Source: Veronia nyctiphanis
GTDB lineage: Bacteria > Pseudomonadota > Gammaproteobacteria > Enterobacterales > Vibrionaceae
Length of the DNA stretch: 64,000 nucleotides
Direction: 5' to 3'
Assembly (NCBI RefSeq): GCF_004116385.1
Contig: NZ_PEIB01000026.1
Span: forward strand, 1-64,000
The translations under genes were made by a program, and so were the position numbers. The notes under the pieces were generated by a model that worked only from the letters and a program-made list of their open reading frames with translations, ran no database searches and was not told the origin of the DNA. Below, piece by piece: positions 18,480 to 28,086 of the stretch. Within the stretch, counting starts at the first letter, position 1, and each line of letters opens with the position of its first letter.

Positions 18480-19640
18480 CTAGTCATCATTTATAGGGCG
18501 AAGAAGAAGTATCTCTCCGTTAGCTGAATCTGTCAGTAAGTAGATATCACCATTTGGCCCTTCAATGACATCTCTGATCCGCCCATATTTGCCGTCGAGC
18601 ATGCGTTCTTCGTGTACGACACGATTCTCATCGAGTTCAAGCCTTACCAACAGGCCAAATTTTAATGATCCGAGTAAAAGATTGTTCTGCCAGTTCTTAA
18701 ATTTTTTGCCTTTGACTGATGTCATACCCGATGGGGCGATAGAGGGCACCCAGTAGTGAACAGGCTGTTCCATTCCTTCCTGATGGGTACCTTTGCCTAT
18801 TTTGGTACCTAACCCGTAATTGACACCATAGGTGATGGTTGGCCAGCCATAATTTTTACCGGCCTGGGTGATGTTCAGTTCGTCGCCACCCTGAGGACCA
18901 TGTTCATGAGTCCAAAGCGTCAGGTTATTGTTTGCGAGTGTCATCCCCTGAATATTTCGATGGCCAAAACTGTATATTTCTGGTTTTGCCTGATCATTTT
19001 TTAGGAAGGGGTTATTTTTCGGTGTCGAACCATCTAGGTTAATTCTGATCACGCTACCTTGGTGGTTAGTGAGATCTTGTGATCGGTCTCTTTGGCCCCT
19101 GTCCCCCAGTGAGATAAAGAGGTAATTGTCTTGAACAAGCAGTCGGCTGCCGAAGTGGCGACCACCGCCGAGCTTTGGATCCATTCTGAAAACAGTTTTG
19201 ATATCGGTAACTGAGTTATTGGCAAGAATAGCGGAAATGACACTGGTCCCCGATTTTCGAAAGCTGCCTTTTTCACTGTATGCAACGAAAATTTTACCTG
19301 AACTCTCAAAGTCAGGTGCGAGCGCAAGGCCGAGCAACCCACCTTGCCCCGTATAAGCAATGTTGGGAATATCGCCCGCTATTTTCGTTATCTTTCCGCT
19401 GGGAGATACACGAACCAAACCTCCTTCTCTCTCTGTCACCAACATATCGCCGCTGGGCAGGAATTGCATAGACCACGGGTGATTGAGCCCTTTAGCAACC
19501 GACTGAACGGTGAAGGTCTGCTTTTCAGAACTTATGGTATCTGCAATGACGGGAGTGCACAGAGCAACACTCAAAATGACACTCAATGTCTTTATTGAAG
19601 AAAATACCCAAGAGGTAAAAATCAAAAAAGTCAGCTTCAT
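18480..19640 (-). CDS. Periplasmic PQQ-dependent aldose sugar dehydrogenase (YliI/Asd type)
   Basis: A six-bladed beta-propeller of the GSDH/sorbosone dehydrogenase family, soluble in the periplasm, which oxidises aldose sugars with PQQ as cofactor. The first ~34 residues form a signal peptide (FSSIKTLSVILSVALCTPVIA). Family landmarks include GLNHPWSMQFLPSGDMLVTER, GQGGLLGLALAPDF, GGRHFGSRLL, HRNIQGM and HEHGPQGGDELN. The His in HEHGPQGGDE and His in RHFG are at expected PQQ/active-site positions. Length (386 aa) is normal. No PQQ biosynthesis genes are nearby, so activity depends on PQQ made elsewhere or taken up. Confidence 0.85.
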   Translation of the reverse strand: MKLTFLIFTSWVFSSIKTLSVILSVALCTPVIADTISSEKQTFTVQSVAKGLNHPWSMQFLPSGDMLVTEREGGLVRVSPSGKITKIAGDIPNIAYTGQGGLLGLALAPDFESSGKIFVAYSEKGSFRKSGTSVISAILANNSVTDIKTVFRMDPKLGGGRHFGSRLLVQDNYLFISLGDRGQRDRSQDLTNHQGSVIRINLDGSTPKNNPFLKNDQAKPEIYSFGHRNIQGMTLANNNLTLWTHEHGPQGGDELNITQAGKNYGWPTITYGVNYGLGTKIGKGTHQEGMEQPVHYWVPSIAPSGMTSVKGKKFKNWQNNLLLGSLKFGLLVRLELDENRVVHEERMLDGKYGRIRDVIEGPNGDIYLLTDSANGEILLLRPINDD

Positions 19641-19740
19641 GCTTAAGCTCCAAAATCGTCGGTAATGCCAAGGTTTAATAGCAAACTAAGTTTATGAAGA
19701 TAATGTAGCGGGAATAAAGTGGAATGCCTATTACACGAAA

Positions 19741-19784
19741 GCCGCGGTTTCTGTCTAAAATGCTTTAAGAGCAGAAACCACGGC
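19741..19784 (-). terminator. Terminator of the fabG-maoC-START operon
   Basis: GCCGCGGTTTCTG (19741-19753) pairs with CAGAAACCACGGC (19772-19784) with one mismatch. It lies 26-70 bp beyond the stop of the minus-strand START-like gene. Confidence 0.65.
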
Positions 19785-19809
19785 CAGTTGAAGCTGTATC
19801 TGAGTTAAC

Positions 19810-20481
19810 TTAGATTCCGAGTGCAGCAGCCAATTGATCAGGAATGGCACTCACATCTCGTTTGTCTTCTAATCTTTCTCTCAGATTCTCCAGCGTGTTT
19901 TTTACGACGGATTTGGTATTCGCATTTGCCGCAAAAATCGGGCGGAGATTCGGGTTAATGTGAAGTTCAAACTCCACGGCTACCAGCTGATTCTCCAACT
20001 CTTCCATACGGAAATGCCCCTTTACATTTGACATTCTTACCGCATTGTCATTGCTAGGGTAGGAGTAGTCCTGTTCAAGCGACATAGTGAAAATGTTGTC
20101 TGATGAACGTTGACCAGAAAATCGCATATATGCGTCACGGTCTTCGATACCCAATGGTGCAGAGAAAACAAAATAAAGCGTTTTATCTGCTGCGGATACT
20201 TCATTAACAACGGAAGCCTCGACAGAGGAATGAACCCACTCCGTCAGCTCATCGGTTTCTGTTAATACCACCATGGGCGCGGCTAGAGATGTTTTAAATA
20301 AAACACGTCCGATAATCGTGTCATAAATGTCACCGTCACGTTTGTATGACTTTAGCTTTATAGAATCGGTATATGTTTGCCCGTCGCTGGCCTTTAATTT
20401 AGCAGCAGTCGCTGTTGGGACATAAATTAGCCAGCTCAACATCAAAACGACAAATGAACTTAAAGATAACAAAGGTTTCAT
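19810..20481 (-). CDS. Exported START/SRPBCC-like lipid-binding domain protein
   Basis: A 223-residue protein with a signal peptide (about 1-27, ending ATATAA) followed by one StAR-related domain. Matching segments are YKRDGDIYDTIIGRVLFKTSL, ETDELTEWVHSSVEASVV, YFVFSAPLGIEDRDAYMRFSG and the C-terminal VEFELHINPNLRPIFAANANTK. Such domains bind lipids or other hydrophobic ligands in a deep pocket. The ATG at 20481 has AAAGGAAG upstream; earlier in-frame codons have none. It follows the maoC-like gene after 35 bp in the same operon, which supports a role connected to acyl chains or membrane lipids. The ligand is unknown. Confidence 0.75.
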   Translation of the reverse strand: MKPLLSLSSFVVLMLSWLIYVPTATAAKLKASDGQTYTDSIKLKSYKRDGDIYDTIIGRVLFKTSLAAPMVVLTETDELTEWVHSSVEASVVNEVSAADKTLYFVFSAPLGIEDRDAYMRFSGQRSSDNIFTMSLEQDYSYPSNDNAVRMSNVKGHFRMEELENQLVAVEFELHINPNLRPIFAANANTKSVVKNTLENLRERLEDKRDVSAIPDQLAAALGI

Positions 20482-20516
20482 ACAGCTTCCTTTCTTTATG
20501 TTTCGGCTGTTTTCTA

Positions 20517-21395
20517 TTAACAATCTGAGTATTTGATGCGCCCGACAATGTGTAAGTCTTCGCCGTTGTCGTTGAAAACTGCGAATTTAGCAGCAGGGTT
20601 AGGTTGGTCTGCTTTTAAATACAGTGATCTTGGAAGAAATACTGGGTTTTTGAACTCCGCATCAACATGGAGTTTGCTATTGGCTTGTGTCACTTTCGCA
20701 AGAGCAGCAGATAACAGCCACATTCCATGCGCAATAGGCTTTTTAAACCCAAGTAATTTTGCCGTAACGCCAGACATATGAATCGGGTTAATGTCTCCAG
20801 ATGCCATTGCATAGCGACGAGTAATTGGGAGTGCACTTTTCAGCGTCTGCGTGAATGCTAGCGACTGTGTTTCGTCGTCAGCGAGTAACGGAGCAGATTT
20901 TGGTGCATCCGGGTCAGCAATTTTACGGTGACGGAAAAGATAGCCAGCACGTCCTTCCCACATCAATTCACCGTTGCAGTGCACTTCCGTCTTGAGATAG
21001 AACAACACGCCTTTACGGTGTGCGTCATGACCATCAAACTTGACCGAAATATCAAGTTTGCTGCTCTCAGAGATAGGTGAGTGCTGCGTAACTGATTGGG
21101 TGAGATGAACCAGACCCAGCAGCTTGAACGGGAAATCCTTCCGCGTCATTAACTTCATCTGAAGCGGAAAGGAAATGATCTGTGGGTAAACAGGTGGCAA
21201 CACGCCACCTGTTTTTTTCACGCCGATAGATTGGCAATACTTTTTCAGTTTTGCCTTATCACAACGCCATCCTTTATAGGCCAAAGTCACGTCAGACAAT
21301 CGCCAGTCTTTTACGTTACCACTGTGCATCGCTGCGTGGAGATATAAAGGCAGCATGGAAGGCATTTTAACAGTTTGCGTTCTTCCGATACTCAT
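20517..21395 (-). CDS. MaoC-like enoyl-CoA/acyl hydratase
   Basis: A double-hotdog hydratase of 292 residues in the MaoC/HtdX group, expected to hydrate trans-2-enoyl thioesters to the R-3-hydroxyacyl form or the reverse. The C-terminal hydratase motif is present as YAMASGDINPIHMSG with the catalytic Asp and His, followed by KPIAHGMWLLSAALA. The N-terminal half is a degenerate hotdog. It starts three bases after the fabG-like stop, so it is translationally linked. The pairing of a long FabG with a MaoC protein recalls mycobacterial FabG4-HtdX, suggesting a thioester reduction/hydration couple. Confidence 0.85.
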   Translation of the reverse strand: MSIGRTQTVKMPSMLPLYLHAAMHSGNVKDWRLSDVTLAYKGWRCDKAKLKKYCQSIGVKKTGGVLPPVYPQIISFPLQMKLMTRKDFPFKLLGLVHLTQSVTQHSPISESSKLDISVKFDGHDAHRKGVLFYLKTEVHCNGELMWEGRAGYLFRHRKIADPDAPKSAPLLADDETQSLAFTQTLKSALPITRRYAMASGDINPIHMSGVTAKLLGFKKPIAHGMWLLSAALAKVTQANSKLHVDAEFKNPVFLPRSLYLKADQPNPAAKFAVFNDNGEDLHIVGRIKYSDC

Positions 21396-21398
21396 ACG

Positions 21399-22721
21399 TT
21401 ATGCTCCCAGCAGGCTTTGACCGCATACTCGAACTGTGTTGCCATTTACAGGGCCAGAAGCATTATCTGCAAACCACAAGATAGTTTCAGCAACATCTTC
21501 TGGAAGTCCGCCTTGTTGCAGTGAGCTGATTCTACGACCAACCTGACGCACGCCAAACGGGATCTTCGCCGTCATTTCTGTCTCGATGAATCCTGGTGCG
21601 ACAGCATTGATGGTAATGGCTTTGTCTTTCATCTTCGGGTTATTAGAAAATGCGTCTACAAATCCTATGACACCTGCTTTGCTGGTGGCGTAGTTAGTCT
21701 GTCCTTTGTTGCCCGCAATACCACTGATAGAAGCAACACCTACGACACGACCATTCTGGTTGATTTTGCCTTGGTCGAGCAGCACTTCCGTGAGGCGCAC
21801 TGGTGCTTCTAAGTTAATAGCAAGTGTCATGTCCCATGCATCGTTCTTCATTGCGGCTAACGATTTATCACGGGTAACCCCTGCGTTGTGAACAATGATG
21901 TCTACTGGCTCTGACAGCGCGTCAGCGACTTTTTGAGGTGCATCTGGTTCTGCCAAGTTCGCCAGAACAACTTCGCCGCACAGTGCCTTCATGAGCTTTG
22001 TCAAAGCACCTTCGGCAGCAGGAATATCGAGCCCAATAACTGTAGCGCCGCGAGACGCGAAGCGTTCAGCGATAGCTTTACCGATGCCTCTGGATGCGCC
22101 TGTTATTAATGCTCGTTTGCCGGCTAAGCTTCCGTTTTCCCAATCAGTCACATTCTCGGCGGAAAGTACACGAACGGTTTGCGCACTGACGTATGCGGAG
22201 CGAGGGCTGAAGAAAAAAGACAACGTAGATGTCAGGCCAGCTTCTGCGCCTTCTGATACCTGAACAAGTTGAGCTGTTCCGCCTTTTCTCAATTCTTTAC
22301 CTAATGAACGAACAAAACCGACCAGTGAGCGCTGTGCTATGCGTTGGTCTGTGCTGGTACATTCTTCTGGCGGACGCCCTATGACCAGTACACGACCACA
22401 TGAGCGAAGAGTTCGCATACCAGGTTTAAAAAAACTGTGGAGGTATTTGAGGTCATCAAGTGTTTTAATTGATGTGGCGTCAAAGATGAGGCCGTAAGCG
22501 GACGAGACATTGAGTTCTGATACTGCAAATCCTAACGATTTGAGTTGGCTTTTTAAAACACCGTTAGCGCGCTCGCCGTTAGGTGTGCCTATTTGAATCA
22601 CATCCTGTTGGCTGGGCTTGAAATTGTAATCTCTATCAAGGCGCGGAGGGACAGGAAGTCCTAATAACTTACTGATTTTCCCTCCGATTGGAGAATACGT
22701 AAAGCGCATGTAACCGTCCAT
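21399..22721 (-). CDS. High-molecular-weight 3-oxoacyl reductase (FabG-like SDR)
   Basis: An NADPH/NADH-dependent short-chain reductase acting on 3-oxoacyl-ACP or -CoA. At 440 residues it is far longer than FabG (~245). The extra N-terminal ~190 residues form a degenerate Rossmann-like domain. The C-terminal SDR part has KRALITGASRGIGKAIAERF (cofactor loop), HNAGVT, catalytic Ser in VASISGIAGNKGQ and the YATSK Tyr-Lys pair. This is the FabG4-type architecture. GGGAG precedes the ATG. It leads the three-gene operon with the maoC-like and START-like genes. Confidence 0.88.
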   Translation of the reverse strand: MDGYMRFTYSPIGGKISKLLGLPVPPRLDRDYNFKPSQQDVIQIGTPNGERANGVLKSQLKSLGFAVSELNVSSAYGLIFDATSIKTLDDLKYLHSFFKPGMRTLRSCGRVLVIGRPPEECTSTDQRIAQRSLVGFVRSLGKELRKGGTAQLVQVSEGAEAGLTSTLSFFFSPRSAYVSAQTVRVLSAENVTDWENGSLAGKRALITGASRGIGKAIAERFASRGATVIGLDIPAAEGALTKLMKALCGEVVLANLAEPDAPQKVADALSEPVDIIVHNAGVTRDKSLAAMKNDAWDMTLAINLEAPVRLTEVLLDQGKINQNGRVVGVASISGIAGNKGQTNYATSKAGVIGFVDAFSNNPKMKDKAITINAVAPGFIETEMTAKIPFGVRQVGRRISSLQQGGLPEDVAETILWFADNASGPVNGNTVRVCGQSLLGA

Positions 22722-23186
22722 TTATTTACTCCCTTAGTGCTTGCAATTGCAAATAACACATCCTGTGTTCTTTCGCAGTGTATTAAACAATGTCGCAGTT
22801 TATTGCATATATAACGCCGATAGCGGCTGTTATATTAACTGCAGCAATGACTGCGTTGTCTTTATAAGTATTGAACCGTGCGTAATTGTAAATATTTAGC
22901 CTGACGGAAACTTTATGATGACTGGATGAGGAGAAAGGAATTACTTTCTTTTTCAATATTGTGTTGTGTTTTACCGTGCAGTATTTTGTTTAAAACAAAA
23001 TGTAGCATTACACAATAATTGGATAGCGTCTATCAACTTGCTAGTTGATATTCACTGGATAATCCGATTACTCTTCCGGAATAAACAGGATGCCGTCCGT
23101 TTTACACCCAAAAGCTCATTGCAACTGCAATAAGACTTTAATTTTGCTGCCTTCCGACAGCAAAATTCATCAATTATATATAATTA
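22722..23186. promoter_or_regulatory. Intergenic region upstream of the fabG-like operon, with palindrome
   Basis: No gene is seen. The perfect 12-bp palindrome TTGCAATTGCAA lies at 22741-22752, about 20 bp before the fabG-like start, and a near-copy TTGCAACTGCAA lies at 23119-23130. A symmetric site so close to the start is a good operator candidate, perhaps for a TetR-type lipid regulator. That role is inference. Confidence 0.45.
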
Positions 23187-23423
23187 TCAATTAGTTAGTA
23201 TTTTATACAGCTCATCTTTGAGATGTGCTCGACGTGTTTTTAACTGCATGAACGTTAAATCATCAGTCGGGACATCATTGTTTTCCAGTCCTCTAATCTC
23301 ATGATCTAAGCTGTGATATTCTTTTGCCCAAGCATTAAATGTTGCGTCTGAATTCTTCAGTAGCTGTATTTTATCCGCAAACTCTGGGAATTCGTAATTA
23401 AGACCGTGGTTTTCACCGAGCAT
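23187..23423 (-). CDS. YdcH-like small protein (DUF465)
   Basis: A 78-residue helical protein matching the YdcH/SlyX-like DUF465 group: FPEFADKIQLLKNSDATFNAW, then YHSLDHEIRGLE, then LKTRRAHLKDELYKIL. The pattern predicts a two-helix coiled-coil hairpin. Function is unknown for the family. GGAGG lies upstream of the ATG. It is monocistronic. Confidence 0.75.
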   Translation of the reverse strand: MLGENHGLNYEFPEFADKIQLLKNSDATFNAWAKEYHSLDHEIRGLENNDVPTDDLTFMQLKTRRAHLKDELYKILTN

Positions 23424-23724
23424 AACTTATCCTCCACTCAAAGATGTGTAAACCGCACTAATGTGCACAAAGTCTTACATCGCTGATTAGCACAAGTCTT
23501 AACTTCCCAAACACGAGGACAAAAGTGCCAATGAGCTAAATCTGATCCAACACGTCTTAACAAAGCATACTGCGAAATTGCGTGACCGACTACTTTCAGG
23601 AACGACGAATTGATGAAATCTCATAAATGAAACGCCGAAATTTCAATATTGTGTAGCAGAAGAAAATATCAATGAGAGAGGTTTGAACAGAGCATAGTCA
23701 TTATGCTCTGCCTATATTGTCACG
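23424..23724. other. Intergenic region (301 bp)
   Basis: No gene or clear RNA structure is seen between the YdcH-like gene and the next minus-strand small gene; it contains the YdcH promoter region. A short inverted pair GAGCATA/TATGCTC near 23690-23710 could end the downstream-facing transcript. Confidence 0.35.
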
Positions 23725-23988
23725 TTATCGGTTGTCTTTTATCGACGCGGCTTCTTTTTTCAATAATATGATTTTGCCGAAACCCAGCTTGTTGAAATAG
23801 CTGTCTCTATGGTTCTTTAGGGCTTTTCCATCAGCAACTATTTCAAGCTGTTTTTCCATGTTCAGGAATTCGCTGAGGTCAATACCTTCAGCGTCTGCGG
23901 CTGCCTCATGCGGCGTACGATGACGTTGAAATGAAAATGTGACGACTTTGGTTTCGCCTTTGTAGATGTATTGTAGCTGGCGTGACAT
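23725..23988 (-). CDS. Small conserved vibrio protein (resembles DUF2960)
   Basis: An 87-residue soluble protein starting MSRQLQYIYKGETKVVTFSF, with HRTPHEAAADAEGIDLSEFL and a basic C-terminus (FNKLGFGKIILLKKE). The pattern agrees with the DUF2960 family known from Vibrio and relatives, recalled rather than searched. No function is known for that family. It is a single gene on the minus strand between the YdcH-like and PhoD-like genes. Confidence 0.6.
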   Translation of the reverse strand: MSRQLQYIYKGETKVVTFSFQRHRTPHEAAADAEGIDLSEFLNMEKQLEIVADGKALKNHRDSYFNKLGFGKIILLKKEAASIKDNR

Positions 23989-24183
23989 GAAGAAAAACCT
24001 GTAATTTTGAACAATCGGCGGGGAGTATTTAACACTGAACCACGCAAGTCAAATGCTATCCCACCCGTTAGCAACAATTCGCCTCTTTGCCGATGTAAAT
24101 GCGAAGTTCTAGGTCGAGCTTGCCTAGCTTAGCCTTGCTAGGGCACACTGCGCGATTGTGCGCAGCGACAATGAGCTCGGCTA

Positions 24184-26093
24184 TCAGTCATTTTTCGGCG
24201 GGGGGAAGTAAATTATGTCACCATCCCCCGTTAACAGCGATATATCCTTCGGCGAACCGTCGTCGTTCAGCGTCAGCTGACCCACAGCACTGCTATTGAC
24301 AAGATATTGTTTAGATCCGTTATTAGGCCTGCGTTTGACAATTCTCATACGTTTACGTCGTGTAAACACGTTCAATGGCGAGCGTGTGGTAAATAACAGC
24401 CTATCGAGCCATTCGAATACGGACAGGAACGGCTCTGGAAATTGATTTCGTAAACCACTGCAGGTTATCTGCCAGATTCTGGGGCTACTTTTGCGGAAAC
24501 GGATCATGATGTCGTAGGCAAACGAGTAATGTACATCCCCCGATAAGACAATGAAATTACGTGGAGTTTTGGGGTGTTTAACTATATTTAAAATGCCATT
24601 TGCAGAACCTGGATGTGCCATCCAGTTTTCTGAGTCAGTTGCCAGAGGTTGACCGAGTAGGGTGGCAATTCGCTGAATAGTCTCAATAAACTTCACACCG
24701 AAAATAGGTGCAGGTGAGACAACAATAACCGAGTCGTGGTTGAGCACGTCTTGATGAAAGTCCATCAGGGCTTCCCAGTCCATGAGGCCTGAAGGTTTGT
24801 TATCATTCGATTCCGAACGCCATCGACGTGTCCGCGTATCAATGACCACAATTTGTGGATTGGTGGGTATCGTATAGTGCCAGTTTTCAAAATGGCGGAG
24901 TGACTGTTCCAGCGCTATGATGCTCGTTTCATCTCGTTTAGTGAAATAATCGCTCACGGACTGGCGAAAATGTTCATCAAATGCGTCTGGCTTATTGCCC
25001 CATCCCTGACATACATAATATGCAAGTAATGCGTTACCAATAACCCTGCTTCCATATGCTGATGAATACACCGCCTTTTCCCAGCCAACGGTAAGGTTGA
25101 AATCATCAGTAACGTCATGATCATCAAATATCATGTATGTCGGGATGTGCGCAAAGAGTCGTTGGGTATGATGAAGCTCCGAACTGAAGCGGGTTATTCT
25201 TTCATGTTCTTTGTTCCAACGTTGTTGATGTGCAGGGTTCTCAGGAAAAAGGGTTTCAGCAGCCGGTAGCGAAAGGATGGACCACAGTGCGGGTGACCAC
25301 ACAAGAAGATAATGAGCAAAATATTCATTAAAGGTTAACAGGTGGTTATCCAACGTACGGGAGCTGAAAACGGGTTCTGCAGGCTTGTTCAACAACTTTT
25401 GAAGCCATGAATGACCGAGTTTACTGTGTGGTAAATAGCTCTTCCGCCCGTAGATACTGAGCTTTTCGTTGATATCACTGCATGAGGAAAAGGGGGCGTC
25501 AGTAAATGGCTGGTCATACATACCCAAAAGCGCGATTGTTTGCCTTATGGCCCACATCAAAGGTCCGCTGACATCATCGGCATAGATTTGATCACCTGAC
25601 ATGATCAGCATATCTACCGTTGTTTGGGAGCTAACCGAGATTGCTGGACATCAAGCGCCGTCAATGCATCTTTACAATTATGGTGAGGGTGGCGGCATGA
25701 GCCATGAGCAATGTTGTCTGTTTTCGAAGGGATCATGAATGTGGGACGTTGCTCATCGTCATAAAGCAGGCCGTCAATCTGTACTAAAAGCGAACCAGTG
25801 TCGTCCTGGATGTCGTATTCGAGTTCAGTATCTCTGGGGAAGCCGCTTTCAGAGACAACTTCTTTCATCATTACAAAAGCACGCTCGCCAACCTGTAAAA
25901 AGTCCTCGTCAACAAAATCGGATGAGCAAATTGCTTTGTTACTTTCACAATCAAAAATGACTGCGTTTGCAGATAGTCGGTCTGTTACTACAGCCCAGAT
26001 TACCACAGATGACTGGGTGACTCGCCGAAGGATCGGACCCGTGACGACGAGAGGTAATGTATTAGAATTCAAGTAATAAAGCCCGGAACACAA
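24184..26093 (-). CDS. PhoD-like metallophosphatase, one frame break
   Basis: A cytoplasmic member of the alkaline phosphatase D/metallophosphatase superfamily, about 635 residues when joined. The N-terminal ~155 residues form the Ig-like PhoD N-domain (VTGPILRRVTQSSVVIWAVV), ending at the metal-site HGSCRHP. The catalytic part carries MSGDQIYADDV, DDHDVTDDFN and LSGDVHYSFAYD, supplying Asp, Asn and His metal ligands. The frame breaks at 25617-25618, where one base of a CC run (GG on the coding strand) appears to be missing; restoring it joins APKQR to VDMLIMSGDQ. Substrate is unknown. There is no signal peptide, unlike secreted PhoD. Confidence 0.82.
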
Positions 26094-26220
26094 ACAAGTT
26101 AGTTACTTTACCTTGCGAGTAGTTTTTCGTATACCCACCAGTATCAGTTTAGATGCCAAAAAGTGAGCTACTCACTGAAGGCACGCGCCGATGATAAATC
26201 ACGTGCCTAACGGTAACGAT

Positions 26221-26880
26221 TTAAATGTGGGTAAACGTCTGTGTATCAATTTTGTTTATCGCTTCTTGAGAACGTTCAAGCCACATCTCCGCGACTTGAT
26301 CTTCACCGATCAGATAAAGCGTTTCGATCAGTTTCTGCTGTGCATTAACGTATTCCTGACGTGCTGACATCGTCAGATAGAAAAGGGCCTTTTCCATATC
26401 TTGTGGGATGAGGTGTCCCTGCAAGAAAAGAATACCAAGCGCGTATTGTTCAACTTTACTGTCACAAGATGATAGTTCGACGATCCACTTTAACTCAACA
26501 TATTCGAGATTAAGCTCAAGCGTTGACTCCACCTGTTCTGGCGAAGATTGCTCATTACTGTAATGCTCAGAGGCATCTGCTTTGCAATACTCTAGATACA
26601 AAGAAGACAGTTGAGAGACATTGGCATCATCTACGCCGTCCATAAAGTAGGGTATCGCTGCGCTACAACCATCGCTCTGATTTTGGTTTAATGCTTGCCA
26701 GCCCTCAAAGAAGTGACTGGTGAGGAAATCATCGTCATAGTCTGTTGTAGTTGGACAGCTCTTTAATGAGACTAAAGCGCCTGCGTCTGGTTGATTATCA
26801 TTAAATACATGGTCTGAATGCTCGTTCCCGCAGCCGAATAGAAATAAAATAAGCCATAGAGTTATGTTTTTTATAGGCAA
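26221..26880 (-). CDS. Predicted lipoprotein with Sel1/TPR-like helical repeats
   Basis: A 219-residue protein with an N-terminal lipoprotein signal (ITLWLILFLFGCGNE, lipobox LFGC). After a flexible stretch the C-terminal half has alternating helices of Sel1/TPR character (YALGILFLQGHLIPQDMEKALFYL, then YVNAQQKLIETLYLIGEDQVAEMWLE). It is likely anchored to a membrane on the periplasmic side and used for protein contacts. Translation appears to start at TTG with GGAGAGG upstream. No partner gene is adjacent. Confidence 0.65.
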   Translation of the reverse strand: MPIKNITLWLILFLFGCGNEHSDHVFNDNQPDAGALVSLKSCPTTTDYDDDFLTSHFFEGWQALNQNQSDGCSAAIPYFMDGVDDANVSQLSSLYLEYCKADASEHYSNEQSSPEQVESTLELNLEYVELKWIVELSSCDSKVEQYALGILFLQGHLIPQDMEKALFYLTMSARQEYVNAQQKLIETLYLIGEDQVAEMWLERSQEAINKIDTQTFTHI

Positions 26881-27215
26881 AATCTGAAACCTCTCCTTGT
26901 TTCAACCGACAAAATTATAAAAAAAATTTATAAATTGATACGTCACATATCTAGGATTCGATATTCTAAATGCGCACTTTTTAGTCATTCAGAAGCGTTT
27001 TCGGTGGCAAAGGTGTACCGATACCTGTTAATGAGGCAGAGCTGGCATTTTTCGGAAGGGGATTTGATTAAGTTAATTATTAGAGTAAATAATCTATTTA
27101 ATCCCATGTCGGTGAATTTCATGATTTCAGCATTCGTAATACCACAAGGAAGACGACTTCAGCCTCATGAATGACCCAATTAGGGCGCACTACTATTTCT
27201 TAAAGGAAAACACGA
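26881..27215. other. Intergenic region between divergent genes (335 bp)
   Basis: This must hold promoters for the lipoprotein (minus) and hydrolase (plus) genes. A 79-codon plus-strand frame at 26935-27174 has no ribosome-binding site or recognisable product and is not called. Confidence 0.4.
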
Positions 27216-27989
27216 ATGGCAGATGAAAAGCACATTGTTTTGATTCATGGTACTTGGGGACACGGCTCTGATTGGGCGGAAATGGTTCCGGAACTAGAAA
27301 AACGCGGGTTTACTGTGCACGCCCCTTCCCTTCGTTTTCATGATCTGCCGATTCTTGAAGGCGCGATCAAAATGGGGGAAGTGAGCTTACGTGACTATGT
27401 GAATGATTTGAAAAACTTTGTAGAGTCGCTGAGTTCTCCACCAATTATTGTCGGTTTGTCTATGGGCGGGCTGTTAGCGCAATTAGTCGCAGCGAGAACA
27501 GAACATAAAGCCCTGGCATTGTTTTCTCCTGCTCCGGCAGCGGGCATTTTTGCTATGTACCCCAATATGGTCAAGATGTTCTACAAGTACTTCCTCCGCT
27601 GGGGGTTCTGGAAAAAGCCAATGTTTCCCAGCTGGCCTGAGTTTCGTCAACATGTTTTGAATGAAAAGACCAATGAGCAGGCTGAACAGTTTTTCACAAC
27701 ACTCACGGTAGAATCTGGACGTGCCTATGCAGAAATGGCGGGTTGGATGTTCGACAAGCATAAATCTGCCTACGTGGATGTCGAAAAGGTAAAAACGCCT
27801 GTTATCGTTTTTTGCGGTCACAAGGACAAAACGGTATCGCCGAACATTGCCAGAGCGACAGCCAAAAGATATACCAACTCAACCTTGGTTGAACTGCCTG
27901 AATCTGATCATGTGATGATACTGGGTAAAGAGCTACCGGGGGTTATGGATAACTTCGATAAATGGCTGTCTGAACAGGCCATTAACTGA
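27216..27989 (+). CDS. Alpha/beta-fold hydrolase
   Basis: A soluble 257-residue esterase-like enzyme. The N-terminal strand HIVLIHGTWGHGSDW supplies the oxyanion HG motif. The nucleophile elbow is VGLSMGGLLAQL (Ser at about residue 83). The acid is in FCGHKDKTVS and the catalytic His in LPESDHVMILGKE. The triad is complete. AAAGGAA precedes the ATG. Substrate specificity cannot be read from sequence. It is a single gene with a clear terminator after it. Confidence 0.82.
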   Translation: MADEKHIVLIHGTWGHGSDWAEMVPELEKRGFTVHAPSLRFHDLPILEGAIKMGEVSLRDYVNDLKNFVESLSSPPIIVGLSMGGLLAQLVAARTEHKALALFSPAPAAGIFAMYPNMVKMFYKYFLRWGFWKKPMFPSWPEFRQHVLNEKTNEQAEQFFTTLTVESGRAYAEMAGWMFDKHKSAYVDVEKVKTPVIVFCGHKDKTVSPNIARATAKRYTNSTLVELPESDHVMILGKELPGVMDNFDKWLSEQAIN

Positions 27990-28015
27990 TTTATCTATTA
28001 CGAATGAAGAGCGAT

Positions 28016-28044
28016 AAAAAGGATGGCACTGGCCATCCTTTTTT
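28016..28044 (+). terminator. Rho-independent terminator after the hydrolase
   Basis: GGATGGC (28021-28027), loop ACTG, GCCATCC (28032-28038), flanked by AAAAA and TTTTTT. It serves the plus-strand hydrolase and probably the convergent MetF-like gene as well. Confidence 0.85.
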
Positions 28045-28086
28045 AAAGAGCATGTTAAATACCCGGGCTAAAAACCCAAATGTGTA

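Noticed and set aside
26935-27174. 79-codon plus-strand frame between lipoprotein and hydrolase
   Set aside because: No ribosome-binding site, no recognisable domain and it lies in a divergent promoter region.
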